Part shown: positions 36,301-52,300 of the stretch, in pieces
Position numbering within the stretch: the stretch's first letter is position 1
Layout: the number at the start of each line of letters is the position of its first letter
NCBI GenBank assembly: GCA_003255065.1
Contig: QAOA01000060.1
Span: forward strand, 256,997 to 320,996
DNA: 64,000 bases
Source of the DNA: Cercis canadensis
Lineage: Eukaryota; Streptophyta; Magnoliopsida; Fabales; Fabaceae
Direction: 5' to 3'
Made by a program: the position numbers and the translations under genes
Notes under the pieces: generated by a model
Told to the model about the DNA's origin: nothing
The model's database searches: none
Seen by the model: only the letters and a program-made list of their open reading frames with translations

Positions 36301-39300
36301 TAGCTCATTTTGTCATTAATTCCTACAGGGGCCTCCAGTGAGGACTTTTAGTGACTGTTCTTCAGCTTCAACCAAGCGTAAAAAAGGGGAAAAGAAGAAG
36401 AGTAGTAAACAGCACCGCTCAATGGGGGAGTTATTGGTTCTTCCTTTTTTGTCCAAGTTTCCCATTCCTTCTGATGCTAATGGGTTTCAAAGTACAATCC
36501 TGAACGAGTGAGTTTGTGAATGCCACACTTATATGTGCCTTATTTAATAAGTGGAATTGTTTCCTTGTAAGATCAACTGTCCAATACTCTGCTCAGTTGT
36601 TAATTGTAATTTTTTGCCAGCCTTTGGGAGAAGGGGTAATACATATATGAAAAGTATGTATCAAAAATAAAGAAAAAGCATGTCTCATCCTTTGAATCAG
36701 TTTCCGACTGGGATTATGTAATAGAACTTAGTCAGTTGGGATTATAGCCAAGATGAGTTTATAGCCTGTTGATGGCTTATATTTATTCTGTAGATTATGC
36801 CCATCTTACCCATACTCCTGGCAGAGAGGAAAAGGTTATTTGTTGTGTAGGTATTTCTGTTAGTGAGGTGATTTTCGGGGTGGAACATTGACCATTTGCC
36901 TGTTTTATTTCCTTTTCGCTTTTTTTTTGCTTCCCTTATCATTTCTTCCTGCCTGCATTGTCACTACTCTGTCTTAAGCAGTATATTTTTTTCCTCTATA
37001 TATATTATTTTTGTGTATCTTTTAATCCTTTTCTTGATGTGTCATCAATGATGGCAGTTACTCTGGTGTTCTGATGGCATGTGGTGGCCTCCAAGATGTA
37101 AGGACATCTCAAAGTTTGCTCAGCCAGCCATCAAATTTTCAATGTGAATAATGGAAAACTTAAATTCTGCTATTGCTTATACAGTTTTTAAGGGAGCAAG
37201 AACCTGGATATGTGACAACTTTGGTGCATACTCGGATTTTACCTCTGTATACAGTGTCAGTGTCCCTACCATACTTGATTGCCAGTGCAAACTGGGTGCT
37301 AGGAGAACTAGGCTCCTGCCTACCAGAAGTAAGATATTTTCTCAATCAAGCTGTCATATGCTCTTCTTTCAGTTCCTAAGATAGTATTCCAATATGCTTT
37401 CTTGTTACTGCTTCGATATAGTCTTTTATGCACGCTCCTAGGTAACCCCAACTTAGTTTCCTTGTCTTTTCAGGAGATGAGTGCTGATGTATATTCTCAA
37501 TTACTTAAGGCATTGGTCATGCCGGATAATCAGGATACTTCCTGCTATCCTGTGCGGGTTTCTGCTGCAGGAGCAGTTGCTACACTTCTTGATGTAATTT
37601 TCTAGATCCCCGTTTTGTTGTGGCACTGGATATGTGTAAGATTGTTCTGGTTCATCACCTAGCTTCTGTTTCCCCTCTTTTCAGAATGACTACATGCCAC
37701 CTGAATGGGTACCCCTTCTCCAAGTAATAATTGGCAACATTGGAAATGATGATAGTGAGAACATCATCTTATTTCAGCTTCTCAGTTCCATCATAGAAGC
37801 TGGAGATGAGAAAGTTGCAGTCCATATCCCATATATTGTTTCATCATTAGTGGGTGCAGTCTCAAAAAGCTTAAGTCCCATTCTAGAGCCTTGGCCTCAA
37901 GTATGTACTGATCTTCTTGCTTGCTTGTTAGTTCGTAATCACTTCTACTGGTTATTTCTCAAACAATGGCAATCACATAATAGGATATTAGATCTGAATA
38001 TGATCAAAATACTTAAATCTAGTATGACAATCTGTTAAAATTTCTTTATCAGAATCTTAATGGGCTTTCAATATTGAAAGTTTTTAAGATTTGAGTTAGA
38101 TGAAAACTGATGTCTCATATCCCTTATGCTTTGCAAACTTAAATGCAATATTTGGTGAGTTGTTTCTGTAGCTCAAATTTGTTTCATGTGAAGTTATTTC
38201 TGCTGAAGTGTGTATTATGCATGTGATTAACCTTAAGCTTGTTCTGTGCCTTTATGCATCTGTGCCTCCATCTGTAACAAATCCAATGTATGATTGCCTC
38301 AATGGTAGAGTTGATTGCAACAATTTTGCTGATGTATTTATCTGCTATTTTGTCTAGCATTGTATTTTTTTTATTCTTATTTGGGTTCAGTTGCTTTATT
38401 TGATGAACATGTTTATATATCTTGTCTACATTTCTGGCTGTACTAGAATTTGTTAATACTTAATCCTCACATTGAGAAAAAGGTTTCAAAGATGTCATAG
38501 TTGCTGGTAAGTAAAGTGCTTCTTTTAATCTTTGTATGTATCTGCAATAGGTGGTTGAACGGGCATTTGCAGCTCTGGCAGTGATGGCTCAGACTTGGGA
38601 AACCTCTAAACCTGAAGAATCAGAGTTCAATGAATCTCATGAAAATTGGGTTGCTGGTCAAGCTACAATTAGTAGAGCTTTTGTGGCACTCTTGCAGCAG
38701 GCTTGGCTTACTCCACTAAGCACAATGGTTAGTTTAAATGCCATTCTAAATTGGTTCTGACTTGGATTTTCTCAGGTTTATGCTCCAAAAGGAAGTCACA
38801 GGGACTCTCTTTTTATTCTTTGAATTCCTTAAATTTATGTCAGTCTACTTATTTTTTGCCTGATTATGCATTTTTCAAATTTAGAGTTCTTGTATTTAAT
38901 TTTTATGCCGCATATTAGATTGTCTTTAAGATGTGCTTTGTAGATGATATCATTGTCAATCAATATATTTCTGGATGACATGATCATACATAAAGCATCA
39001 TAATCAAGTAGATCTCCTATTGTTGAATTCTTAGCATGAACTTGGTTTATGTTGTTTGACAGAGAGGTGAAGCATCTAATAGCAAGATATATATATATAT
39101 ATATAAGGACTCAGAAATATTATGGTAATTATTTGGAGAAACATGTATGATTTATGTAATATTGCTTAGGGATTGGAGAGCCTATTGTTTTTATAGATCT
39201 TTATTTTCTTTGTTTTTCTCTTGTGTCTTTGTTGAGGAGGATTTCCTGTCCTTCTGTCTATTTGTACTCCTTTCACTCTAAATATATTTTCCTCTTCTAT

Positions 39301-42300
39301 AAAAAATGTTATATAATATTTCTAGTTGATTGAACTTTATGCCTTCATATTTATAATACCTTCTTCCCTGCATCTGTGCCAACAGCTACATGCCAGTTTA
39401 TATGTATTCTTTTAGGCTACCGGTTGTTCATAAGTTGATGGTAGTTACGCAGTTCTATGAGGCTGTATATATTTTACTTCGAATGGAATTTAGCCATATC
39501 AAGTAAAGTGTTGTTTATTAATGTAATCAGAAATTCAGGATCATACATTTTGGCATTAAATGGTTGGATGAATGGTATGGTTATTCTCCATTTTTCTTTT
39601 TCTTCAATGGATAAAGTGAAGTTCTATTCTCTCAGGCCCCATTTTATGATGGTGATCCTTATCTCAGATACCAGTATACCATTTTGGATCCTATATACCT
39701 AGGCATTAAAAACTATTTGTGCTGGTTAGACTTGCCTTGCTAGGCTTTGTTCTCAGACAATGAATGAGTTCCCTTAAGTTATTCTTTTGCATCAGAATTA
39801 AATATTATAATATAATCTCTTATTAAAAAAATATCTTATATCATTTATCCTGAATTTGATAAGGATCAACAAGGCGAGCATTCTCCCCCTTCATCATGCA
39901 TAGAGGATTTGTCAACATTGCTACGGTCCATTATGCAATCTGTTACTGGAAGTCACTTGATCCAAGAACTTAAAGTATTAGAGTTACTGTCAGTTTGGGC
40001 TAATATGATTGGGGAATGGCATGCATGGGAAGAATTAGAGGATTTATCAATTTTTGATTGTATTAAGGAAATTGTGAATCTAGACCGCAAGTATAGGTTG
40101 AAAAACTTTCTGGTGAAACAGATGCCAGCCCCTCCAGCTCCACCCGTTCCTGAACGTTCAATCATAGAGGGCATTGGTGCTTTTATCAGTGAAGCCATTT
40201 TGCAATATCCATCAGCAACATGGAGAGCTTGCTCATGTGTCCATATTCTACTACATTGCCTGACCTACTCACTTGAAGCAGAAGGCGTCAAGCAGTCATT
40301 GGTTGTTGCTTTTAGTCGTGCATCCTTTTCTCGCTTTAGAGAAGTTCAAAGCAAGTCTTGTTCGCTTTGGAAGCCTTTATTGCTTGCTATATCTTCATGC
40401 TATTTGTGTTATCCAGATATTGTGGAGGGTATTCTGGAGAAGGGTGAAGATGGAGGAATAACACTATGGGCATCAGCTTTGTGTCAGCTATCCAGTAGCT
40501 CTTTTGAGGCTGGTCTGATGGCAGAGTCTGAGATGAAGTTAATTGGTAAGTAGAAGGATGTTTGATCTGTTTAACCAAATGCGCTGATTTATCTCATTAC
40601 ACATGCCTTGCTGGAGGGCACTTGTTAAATGGATGAAATGTCCCCCTAAAACTGCTTCTACTGTGATCTCATGTTAGAATTATGAATCGATTGTCATCCT
40701 AGAGATGAATCATAGCATCTCTATGTTTGTTTACAAATAAATGCACTGAAATAGTTTAAACTGTTTTTGCATCAATTGAGTAATTTCTTATTTATTAAAG
40801 TTAAAATGAGGGTGCTGCTAATTTTTCTCATTTTTCTTTTTTGTAAATTTTAGTGTTGACACTGGCCCAATTGATTGAGCAATTATTGAGACAAGGGAAG
40901 CCAGGTGGTGGTTCACTGCACAATTGTTTGTGTTCACTGTTGGAGGTGTCCATGCAATTGAAAGAATTGCAGGAAGGGAAGGACAGAGATGATCAAGAAG
41001 CTGAAGGGGCTGAAAATGATGATGAGGATGACAGTGACGAAGACGACTTTGAAGATTCTGATGAGGTTGACCTTTGCAATTTCTTCATTTTCATCTCATA
41101 TTTTAGTAGTGTTGTCGATGGCAGATAAGAATATGCTCAGGTTGTGTCCTATTTAACCGATTATTATTCTGGTAGAAGTGCCAGACAAAGGATTGATCTA
41201 TGCTTCTACTAATCTATTTGAAGATTTGTCCTTAAATGCTCATTCCTTGTTGTGGTGTTTATTAACTGTTCTAATATGTGTATCATGCTACTTTTAATGA
41301 CACTAATTTATAATAACTGAAGAAACTGATAAGGTGAATATATGGGGATTTCACCTTTTATCTATTGAGTCCACTAATTAACTTGTTCTCTTGTTTACTC
41401 GATTGTTTACTTCATTTAATTTTTGTTATAAATTAGGACTCTGAGGATGAAGAATATGAAGAAACAGAAGAAGAATTTCTTGATAGGTATGCTAAAGCTG
41501 CTGAAGCCTTGGAAAATGGTTCAATTATTGAAGAGGGGGATGTGGAAGATCAAGAGCTGGAGACTGATTTGGGTAAGCCATATGAAAATGTGGTTGTATG
41601 TGATAGTGTTACATTATCATTACAGATTTAGAAGTTCTGCCATGGCTGGAACCAGAATCATTTATGCTTGAATCAATTTTTTCAAGAATCAATGAAATTG
41701 ACAGAGTGATTTAGTACACTTGGATTTTCAGAACACGATTGAAGGATTACTTACTGCTTTTGAAAATTTCCCTCCACTCTCATGTTTGGAGCATTAATGT
41801 TCTATTTTGTGAGTGGCAGTTATCATGGAATTTTCCTTTAAGGATAAATTCATATCTCATGAGCGAAATCTGGAGGTGTGCTGTTTTATCACATTCGTTG
41901 ATATATAAGACACGAAACTGATAAAATGGAAGAACATTTAGCTCTCCATATGTTTCAGTTTATAATATGTTTTCTGAATAGTTCTTTAGAATGAAAAATA
42001 TTAACTCATTTTCTAATGTGGTTGGGTGCTCAATTTCTGTAACCAATTAGCTCTGAGAACAATTGCACGAAGATGAACTTTTTTTAGATAAAAAAAAAAA
42101 ATTTGCTGCTCCATAGTCTATATTTAATATATTGTACTACTTTACGAGCCTTTTTCATGATTTCATCCTAGATGGAAAATTTCTTAGTTTGAATCCATCT
42201 GCTGATGTCATGGTGGTAATACAGGTCAATTGGCTGAGGTTGATGAGCAAAGAGTTTTGTTGTCCTTGATAGACAAGTACCAACATGTTCTCATACAAGG

Positions 42301-42382
42301 ACAAGTTTTACCCTCAAATCTCATGGTGAATTTTCTGAATGCCTTCCCCGAGTATGGTTTGTATTTCAGAAAATCTAGATGA
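33396..42382 (+). CDS. Importin-beta / ARM-repeat karyopherin-like protein (At3g17340 type), 21 exons
   Basis: Large helical-repeat protein likely carrying cargo through nuclear pores. Twenty-one in-phase exons, from 33396-33543 to 42225-42382, sum to 3300 nt, 1099 residues. The N-terminus (about 1-107) resembles the importin N-terminal domain: LNQTLNPDDNVVRAATQALD, then AAATYLKSFTRRNI. HEAT-like helices follow (QNLWPELVPNLRSAIQNSN, PFLSKFPIP, NWVLGELGSCLP). A basic stretch TKRKKGEKKKSSKQH sits near residue 430. Close to the end a strongly acidic tract (DDEDDSDEDDFEDSDE, then EDEEYEETEEEF) recalls the acidic C-terminal region of importin-7/8-type receptors, which interact with Ran or basic cargo. 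The protein ends YGLYFRKSR. Exon 39864-40545 is by far the longest. It is not the SAD2 sequence as I remember it, so I assign the less-studied At3g17340-like group. Cargo unknown. Confidence 0.88.
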
Positions 42383-42726
42383 GTATGGTTTGTGTTCTAT
42401 GTTGTCCATGTTGTGTGTAAATGGGCGTGTAAATGGGACAGATGTTTCATAAAAGAAAAGTTGTGGTTTCAAATTGTGTACAAATGAAAGGAGAACAAAT
42501 TTGATTTTTGTAGTTCTGGAATTGACTAGCAATTGGCTAGTTGCAGGCATCATCATTAATATTGGGCTGGGTGTGGTGGTGTTATTTACCGTTTAAGAGA
42601 ATTGAGACGTCATGTAAGGAGTAGTAAAATTCTGTGGAACATCTTCTATTCTGCCTTCTAATGATTATCTTCTTCAGCCAAGTTGTATATATTTGGTACC
42701 TTTTGTTTCCCTTTATAATAGTAAAT

Positions 42727-43455
42727 GGTTTAAATGCACTGCAGGTTTCTATAGTTGAACGAATTTTGAATTAGATCCTTATAGTTTTTTTTCCCTCTTT
42801 TGAGCTTCTTATAATTTGAAATTTTTTTAATTGGCCCCTGTCATCACCTCGTGTTATAACTCCATCAATTTGGTGCTAACATGACAAAGGACTTCTTCAT
42901 GGGGCAATAGATAAAGCTTATGTGATGCCAAAATGGCACACATTGCCACCCATCAAATGCACATGACTTAGTTTTTCCCAAATTTCTCCAATTTTTGTGT
43001 TACTTTGGTGCTATGTCAACTTTTTTTATTGTCACATAAACAAATCATTNAATTTGAAATTTTTTTAATTGGTCCCTGTCATCACCTCGTGTTATAACTC
43101 CATCAATTTGGTGCTAACATGACAAAGGACTTCTTCATGGGGCAATAGATAAAGCTTATGTGATGCCAAAATGGCACACATTGCCACCCATCAAATGCAC
43201 ATGACTTAGTTTTTCCCAAATTTCTCCAATTTTTGTGTTACTTTGGTGCTATGTCAACTTTTTTTATTGTCACATAAACAAATCATTTGTCATATGAGCA
43301 CTAAATTGATAGAGTTATAACTGAGGTCTAGAGGTGACGACAGGGGTCCAATTAAAAAAATTTCAAACTATAAGGACTCTAATAGAGAAAAAAAAGATAT
43401 AGAAACTTAATTCAAAATTCATCTAAATCATAAGAATTTGTAGTATATTTAAATC
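42727..43455. mobile_element. Mutator-like foldback element, copy B, with 9-bp target-site duplication
   Basis: Starts GGTTTAAATGCACTGCAGG and ends GTAGTATATTTAAATC, inverted tips of the type GGTTTAAAT/ATTTAAATC. It is flanked by ATAGTAAAT (42718-42726) and ATAGTAAAA (43456-43464), a 9-bp duplication with one mismatch, as expected for Mutator-like elements. The interior is shared with copy A at 19803-20343 (TTATTGTCACATAAACAA, CACTAAATTGA). About 237 bp are duplicated around the N at 43050, so the real element is near 490 bp. Confidence 0.7.
42813..43287. repeat. Assembly-joint duplication around the N at 43050
   Basis: 42813-43049 is repeated at 43051-43287, differing in at least one base (GGCCCCTG against GGTCCCTG). 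One N separates the copies. Confidence 0.9.
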
Positions 43456-43659
43456 ATAGTAAAATGTCAACTCATTCAGGCTACCATTATATTTTGGTAT
43501 AATATTATTTGCTGATCGTCCTTTTTATAGGCAGCATATACTATGATTAGAAAGTGCCTCAGTTCTGAATTCTGGTCTAGGTAAGCTTGCTTTGTGGATC
43601 ATTCAACTATAAATAGAACTGAACTTTTCTTGCATTTCAAAGTGAACAGTACTAAACTA

Positions 43660-43839
43660 ATGGCTTTAGATGGTCGATCTTTTGTTCTTCCTCTTATAGT
43701 GCTTTTGCTCTTTAACTGCACTATTGCTTCAATTCAATCAGTCTTACACAATAGAATTAATGCCATTTGCAAAGAAACCCAAAATGCAAACTTCTATATA
43801 ACCACGAAGGCTATTCAGGAACCAAAAGAGCAGGTATGA
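43660..43839 (+). pseudogene. Fragment resembling the N-terminus of an invertase/pectin methylesterase inhibitor
   Basis: An ATG at 43660 opens MALDGRSFVLPLIVLLLFNC, a good signal peptide, followed by NRINAICKETQNANFYITTK. This has the layout of the plant PMEI N-terminal hairpin (…ICxxTxxxxFC), but the second cysteine is Tyr and the frame stops soon after at PKEQV. The four-helix bundle is missing. Likely a truncated or decayed copy; a spliced longer gene cannot be excluded because the frame ends at a GAGCAG|GTATGA donor-like sequence. Confidence 0.35.
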
Positions 43840-45313
43840 ATAAAATTGGCCTCATCACAGTACTTTCGGCCGCAGCACAATCCAAACGGTTACTTCCTAA
43901 GGATTATCTAAAACTAGCTGTCTGACTGATATATTTCCTCACATACTGAGAAAACTAATTGATAGATCTTTTATGGTTCTAATTGATAGTAACCAAAAAT
44001 AAATAAATAACTCAATTAAAGTTGAGAATCATGTTACAAGGCATATTTACAGTATCATATATACCTATTAAATCATCAGTCTCCCTAATCACATAAGTAA
44101 TTATATTCATACAAGATAGATTATACTAGTAGCTCAAGCTTATTTCCACAACCTAGACTGATAATAGAACTATGCTTTCCATATATTCATAATTTTAAGA
44201 ATTTAATGGCTAATTGAAGGTATTATAAATATTTTCTATCACTTTTGCTCCTCCTTGACTGTGATTTAACAGTGAACTTAATAGATTGGACTAAATGGGA
44301 GGGACACGTATATTATAGACAAATACAAAAGAGGAGCAAGTATTTTCCTCTTAAAATATTGATCCAAATCATTCTTGTCTTAGAGGAGACGTTATAATAA
44401 GCGTAGCCGGCTTTCAAAGTCCAGTAAATAGAAGAAGGACCCACCTTCAAGACCATCAAATGGACGACGCCATTACTGTAAACAAGTTAGAGAGTGCCTA
44501 CCATTTATCAGACAATGATGTATAAGGAAGATTAACTTTGTGAATGATGCTATGACGATGTTATTGATAAATGGATGGACAAAAGAGTTTATGCACGAAT
44601 CTGACCTCTTGGAAAGAGTATAACCAGAAAATGACATGTCGTTTGTCATATTCGGCGTCCTCAATAAGTAATTGTAGAGACCATACTTTAGAATTTGAAT
44701 TATAGGAAGCAAAATATGAATAGTTGTTTCAGCCAATGAGTTTCATCAAGACTTCAATTTGTAGAACCTAAATTTTTTCTTAACATAAAATAAGGCCAAA
44801 AGATCACTTCCTAAGGATTATCTAAAACTAGTTGTAAAAAAGTAAAAAACATTAAACTGCACATTAGTACGAAAATTGGGTTAAATTGGTTTTTAATAGG
44901 TGTTTTAATCCTGTTGAGAACAGCATCTGTCTCGCAGGAAAATGATACCTGCAATGAGATTCGAGAACTAATAGCAGAGCCGTTGGGCACCCAGCAATTC
45001 TAAAGCCATAGCTTTCAAATTGAATTATTTCACCAACATGTATATCAACCTACCGCATATGGAAAAGATATATCAGTAAAGAATGTTAAATAAAATTTCA
45101 AAAAAGAAAAAAGGACTGAGTTAAAAAAACTTACGAATCCAAATTGGGAGCCGTACATATAAATAATATTTATTTGAATCAAAACCATATTACACATAAT
45201 AATATGATAATAACAAAATAAAAGGAACAGAGGCACAAAAATCGCAACAGCACTAACACCCACAGAAGTCGCAACCATAAACGATGGGAAAAATAACTAG
45301 CAGCCATCATGCT

Positions 45314-48026
<2,713 letters not shown>

Positions 48027-48130
48027 TTGAAACCAAAGCAAAGGAGAGAGAAAGCAAATGGAGCTGTCGTTCACCACCAACCCAGATTCAGATTCGGAGA
48101 ACGCAAAGGCTTCTCCCTCTTCCTATAAAA

Positions 48131-49355
48131 AGCCACGCACAAAACGGATTTCGAAATATAAAACTAGATTATTAATTTCTCAAAGATTGACAGACAGACG
48201 CATGTAAACCAAATATGGCCCGTGCTATAACGAAGCTTCCCTCCGAAACAGGATTTTTTTTTTCTCCTAAAAAAGTTAAGTGGTGAGGAGAGAGTGCGTG
48301 TGTGACTATGTTAAGTTGTTAACATTCATTTATACGCCAAAAAAAAAAAAAAAAGCGCTAATAAAACACATTATTATGGGCATTTTTTTTTTAATCTAAC
48401 AGAAACTTACTTATTATACTCTTTTTGTCATTAAATAGAGATAACTAAAATTTTTAATAAATAGAGAAAACAATTTTCATAATTAAGAATGTATTTGGAT
48501 ATAAGAAAATATATTTCACTTAAGAATTTCTTTTTATACGTGAACATAAGTTTCTTACACTTTTTCTATAGCCAATATTTTAATTTTTCGAAAAGGCAAA
48601 AGTAAAACTATTGTAATTTTTAAGTAAATTTTTTTTTATTTTACCGAAAGATAATTTTTTTAGAAAATAAAATACTACTATATCAAAACTTAAAGAAACT
48701 TGCATATATTGGTAAAGAATTCCAAAAAAAAAAAAAAAGGTTCAAAATTTCAGATAAACCATATCATACAGTTCCCATTTTTATTTTTTTTAAATATATG
48801 ATAAGCACTTTTCTCATCTAAAGGCTTTCGTTAAAGAAACACTTTTACATATTTTAATAATTTTCACAATTAAATTTAAAAGTGCTTCTACTTCTACATT
48901 TGTACATCCAATCGAAAAACGTATAATGTCTAAACTTAACATAAATAAAAATACTCCAAACCAAAATAAATCGATAACCAAAAATAAATAAATAGAATGC
49001 TATTGGGAAGACAATGAGTTCCTTTGAGCATTAGACTTGCAATATCCACCTAACTAACACTAACAGCCCTGATCTTTTGGGCTCTAACTACAGGTAATGT
49101 CCTCATATGCAATGATGAACTACCTGCTCTCAAAACAAACAACAATTTTTCCCTGGATTTACAAATTTAACGAAACAAAACTACATTCTCATTAAAATTA
49201 TAGAAAAGGAACCAGAGCAAAAACATCTTTCAGAAACGCAACCTCGTTAGAACTCTGCTAATGCTGCATCAGCAGTGCTTGACAGAATGCATCCACTTTT
49301 CTGACAATGCTGAAAGTCTTGCTAAAATCAGTTGTGTTAAAATCTTTTTATGGCC
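48131..49355. other. Intergenic: ARF1 promoter and 3' flank of the carrier gene
   Basis: AT-rich DNA with several A/T homopolymers (near 48335, 48720). No gene, tRNA or clear transposon end seen. Confidence 0.6.
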
Positions 49356-52300
49356 TTACAGGTGCAGTTGTACTTCTTCTCTCAGACTTGGCTGTACTGA
49401 TAATCTCTCTGTTAAAAAGGAACAAATAAGAAAGAAAACAACAAGTTCAGCTGTATCAGAATGAGCTTCAGTACATTAGAATTGTTAATCCAATGCGTAA
49501 AAGATACTATCATTCACAGTAAGGATAATGAGAAAGACACTTTGCAGTATGGCAGTGACAAATAGAAATAAAGAAAGATAAAAGCACAAGAATATTGGGG
49601 CCATCTATCACCACTATAAGCTATGAGTTTTTCAGTTGAAAAAACAAGAGCAAACTCAAACATTCCATAACACCCACTCAGTTGATGAAGAAAAAAAAAA
49701 GGGGGGGGAGGGGGGGGAACCCATGGTGTCTATAAGGGAGCACTAAATGATGATGCATTCAAATAAATAAACTATAAGCTGAGAATCGTGAAATTACTTG
49801 ATAATAAAAGGAATTAAAAAGGATGTGACATACTTATCAGTTCATAAGTAACAATCATTGTCGTTCCATAAAAGGACATATTTAAAAATCGAGGTCCAAA
49901 GCCCCGGTAAAATCCCCACCATCCATCTTCCATAAGGAGTGCTTTTGTTGTCTTCAGCACAGATGGCCTTCCAACACCGTAGTTATCCATAACCTGTTTA
50001 TTACCATCAAACACAAAAAAGAAACAAAGCACCACTTAATGAATGAGATATCCAACTGATTGACAAACCATTACTAACTTAAAATAGTGATAGTTTTGTC
50101 CTCTTGTTACAGTAGCAATGCCACAGAACAGGAAATTTTATATACCTGAAGCCGTGTTTTTACAGTATCTATGGGGGTAGTGATAACAGAAGAACAAGCA
50201 CCAGCCACCATGCCTGCTGTAGCCTGAACCGTTACCATTTCCATATGTGAAGGTTTTTTCTCTGCATCATCTTTGTAGCCCAAACGCCTAAATAAGAAGC
50301 ACAAATAAGTAAAAAATACAATGTAAGGAATCAAGTCTAAGATTATTAAATATATGAGACAGAATATACCTCCATATGATGTGTTGTGCCGCTCCATATG
50401 AGCCCCACCAAAGTGCAGATGCTGGAGACTGGGTTACAGCTGTTAATCCGAAACCTCTATACAAGCCACGGAAACCCTCAGCCTTTATAACTTTACGGAT
50501 GACATCAAAAGGTCCATGGCAGTATGTCGTTCCAGGAAGACCTTGTACCATTAGCCTCTGGCATATCTGAAAAGGGCATTAAATAAACTTTTGAGGGAGA
50601 AATGATCAGGGCTTAGGGATGCATGCACAGGAAACTTCTGTAAGACAAATATAGTTCATAGATGGACTCCTCAAACTTGGGATTCAGATTACATGGCCTA
50701 GAATGAGCCTCCTTCGATTGATATTACAATTGTATGACCCCTTCTCAAAAAAAAAAAAAAAGAACAACAAAAAAGGCACTTAATGCCATTGGGAGTGAAT
50801 TTTACCAACTCAGACTTCCTAGGACACAAATAATTTCTGTTAGTGTAGTCATTGTTAGCTCCTTTCTAAAAAATGATACAGCTACACATGCATGAACGCA
50901 CACACAAAGAGAAGAATGAAGACATGAGTCAGCAATTAAAATAGCAACATTTAGCTCTAATATCTGTAGATAAATTACCAAACAGGGGAATAAGAACCAT
51001 TACTCATTAATCATTCTTCAGAATATTAACATAAATTTGATCTAATAGCCAACCAGGTATTAGGTATATACATTAATGTGGGTGAATCTTAGCATTTGCA
51101 AAGTATTCTATTCTAAAGTAAAAAGAAATCATAAAAGATACTGCTAACTGCCCAATTTGCTGGCATTTTCATTGTCAAAGCCTTTCACAGATTTTCTCTT
51201 TCCCTTCTAGATTTTATATTCAGAACTCTCACTTCCCTTTTGTGAAAAAAAGAATCCACATTCCACCAGAGGAAGACAAATAGAAATGATAAAATGAATT
51301 CTTTAAACAAATATATTGAATTTTGAATAAAAATTACATACCACATCCAAAGGCACATAGTATACACAAGAAACCAGATTTGAGAACATGCCTGCCACTC
51401 CATTTGCGAGGCCAATACGTGTTGCTTCTGGCATGTTAAGACCTTCAGTGTGTTTTAACATAATGTCTTTTGACATCTCCAATGACGTCAGAGCTAGGAC
51501 CCTACCAGGTAATGATCCAATAGCAGATGTGCCAAAACCTCTAAAGATCCCAGGAATACCATCATTCTTCAAAATTTGAGTAAATACTGACATTCCTTTC
51601 ATGTGAGAGAGTCCAAACCCAGCTACTTGCATCCGTGTCTTTACTACCGTTGTTGGATGAAGCAAAGCTGATTGAGCAGTAAAGAGTATGGCACCAATGA
51701 TATGAAACCTGGTCTTATCCAACCTAATTTAGAGCCATTAAAGTTAATAGAAATCTTAGTTCAAGGTCCAAAGAATATAGTACAATGCGATAACTATTCA
51801 ACCTTTATACTAATGTGGGGCACAATGACACATAAAGATTCCACCATGACCCAGGAAGGAGAATTATAAAGAAGACACTATTCATTAAAGAATTGATCTA
51901 AAATTACATTATCTACCAATAAGTGTTTAAGCAGTCATAGAAGCTACAAACGCCTAGTATAAAACTACCAGACCATAAAGGAGCAATAGAACTCAGGCCA
52001 ATTACGTGTATCACCTTATGTTAAATGTATTTTACTCGGACAAAAGACAAATGATCCTCATTTGAGCTCTGAGTCGAAGGATTCAGAAAAGAAGTTACTT
52101 GAACATATTGGCAAACATATGCATGAGATGCCATTTTTCCAACATTTTCACTTAGTATATTCAGTGTGTAAATAAGGAGAGCTAGTAGTAGCACTAAACA
52201 CAAAATCCCTGACTCATGGACAGGTTCAAGGAAAAAAATTGGAAAATGCTTAAAATCCTTTGTTTGGGAAATAATTTAGATAAGGAAACAATAGAAATAA

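Larger units (their letters stand above)
42383..45313. other. Intergenic between the importin-type gene and ARF1
   Basis: 42383-42720 should contain the importin 3' UTR. It is followed by a Mutator-like element (42727-43455), a pectin-methylesterase-inhibitor-like fragment (43660-43839) and about 1.4 kb of AT-rich DNA (43840-45313) where I see no gene. Confidence 0.6.
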
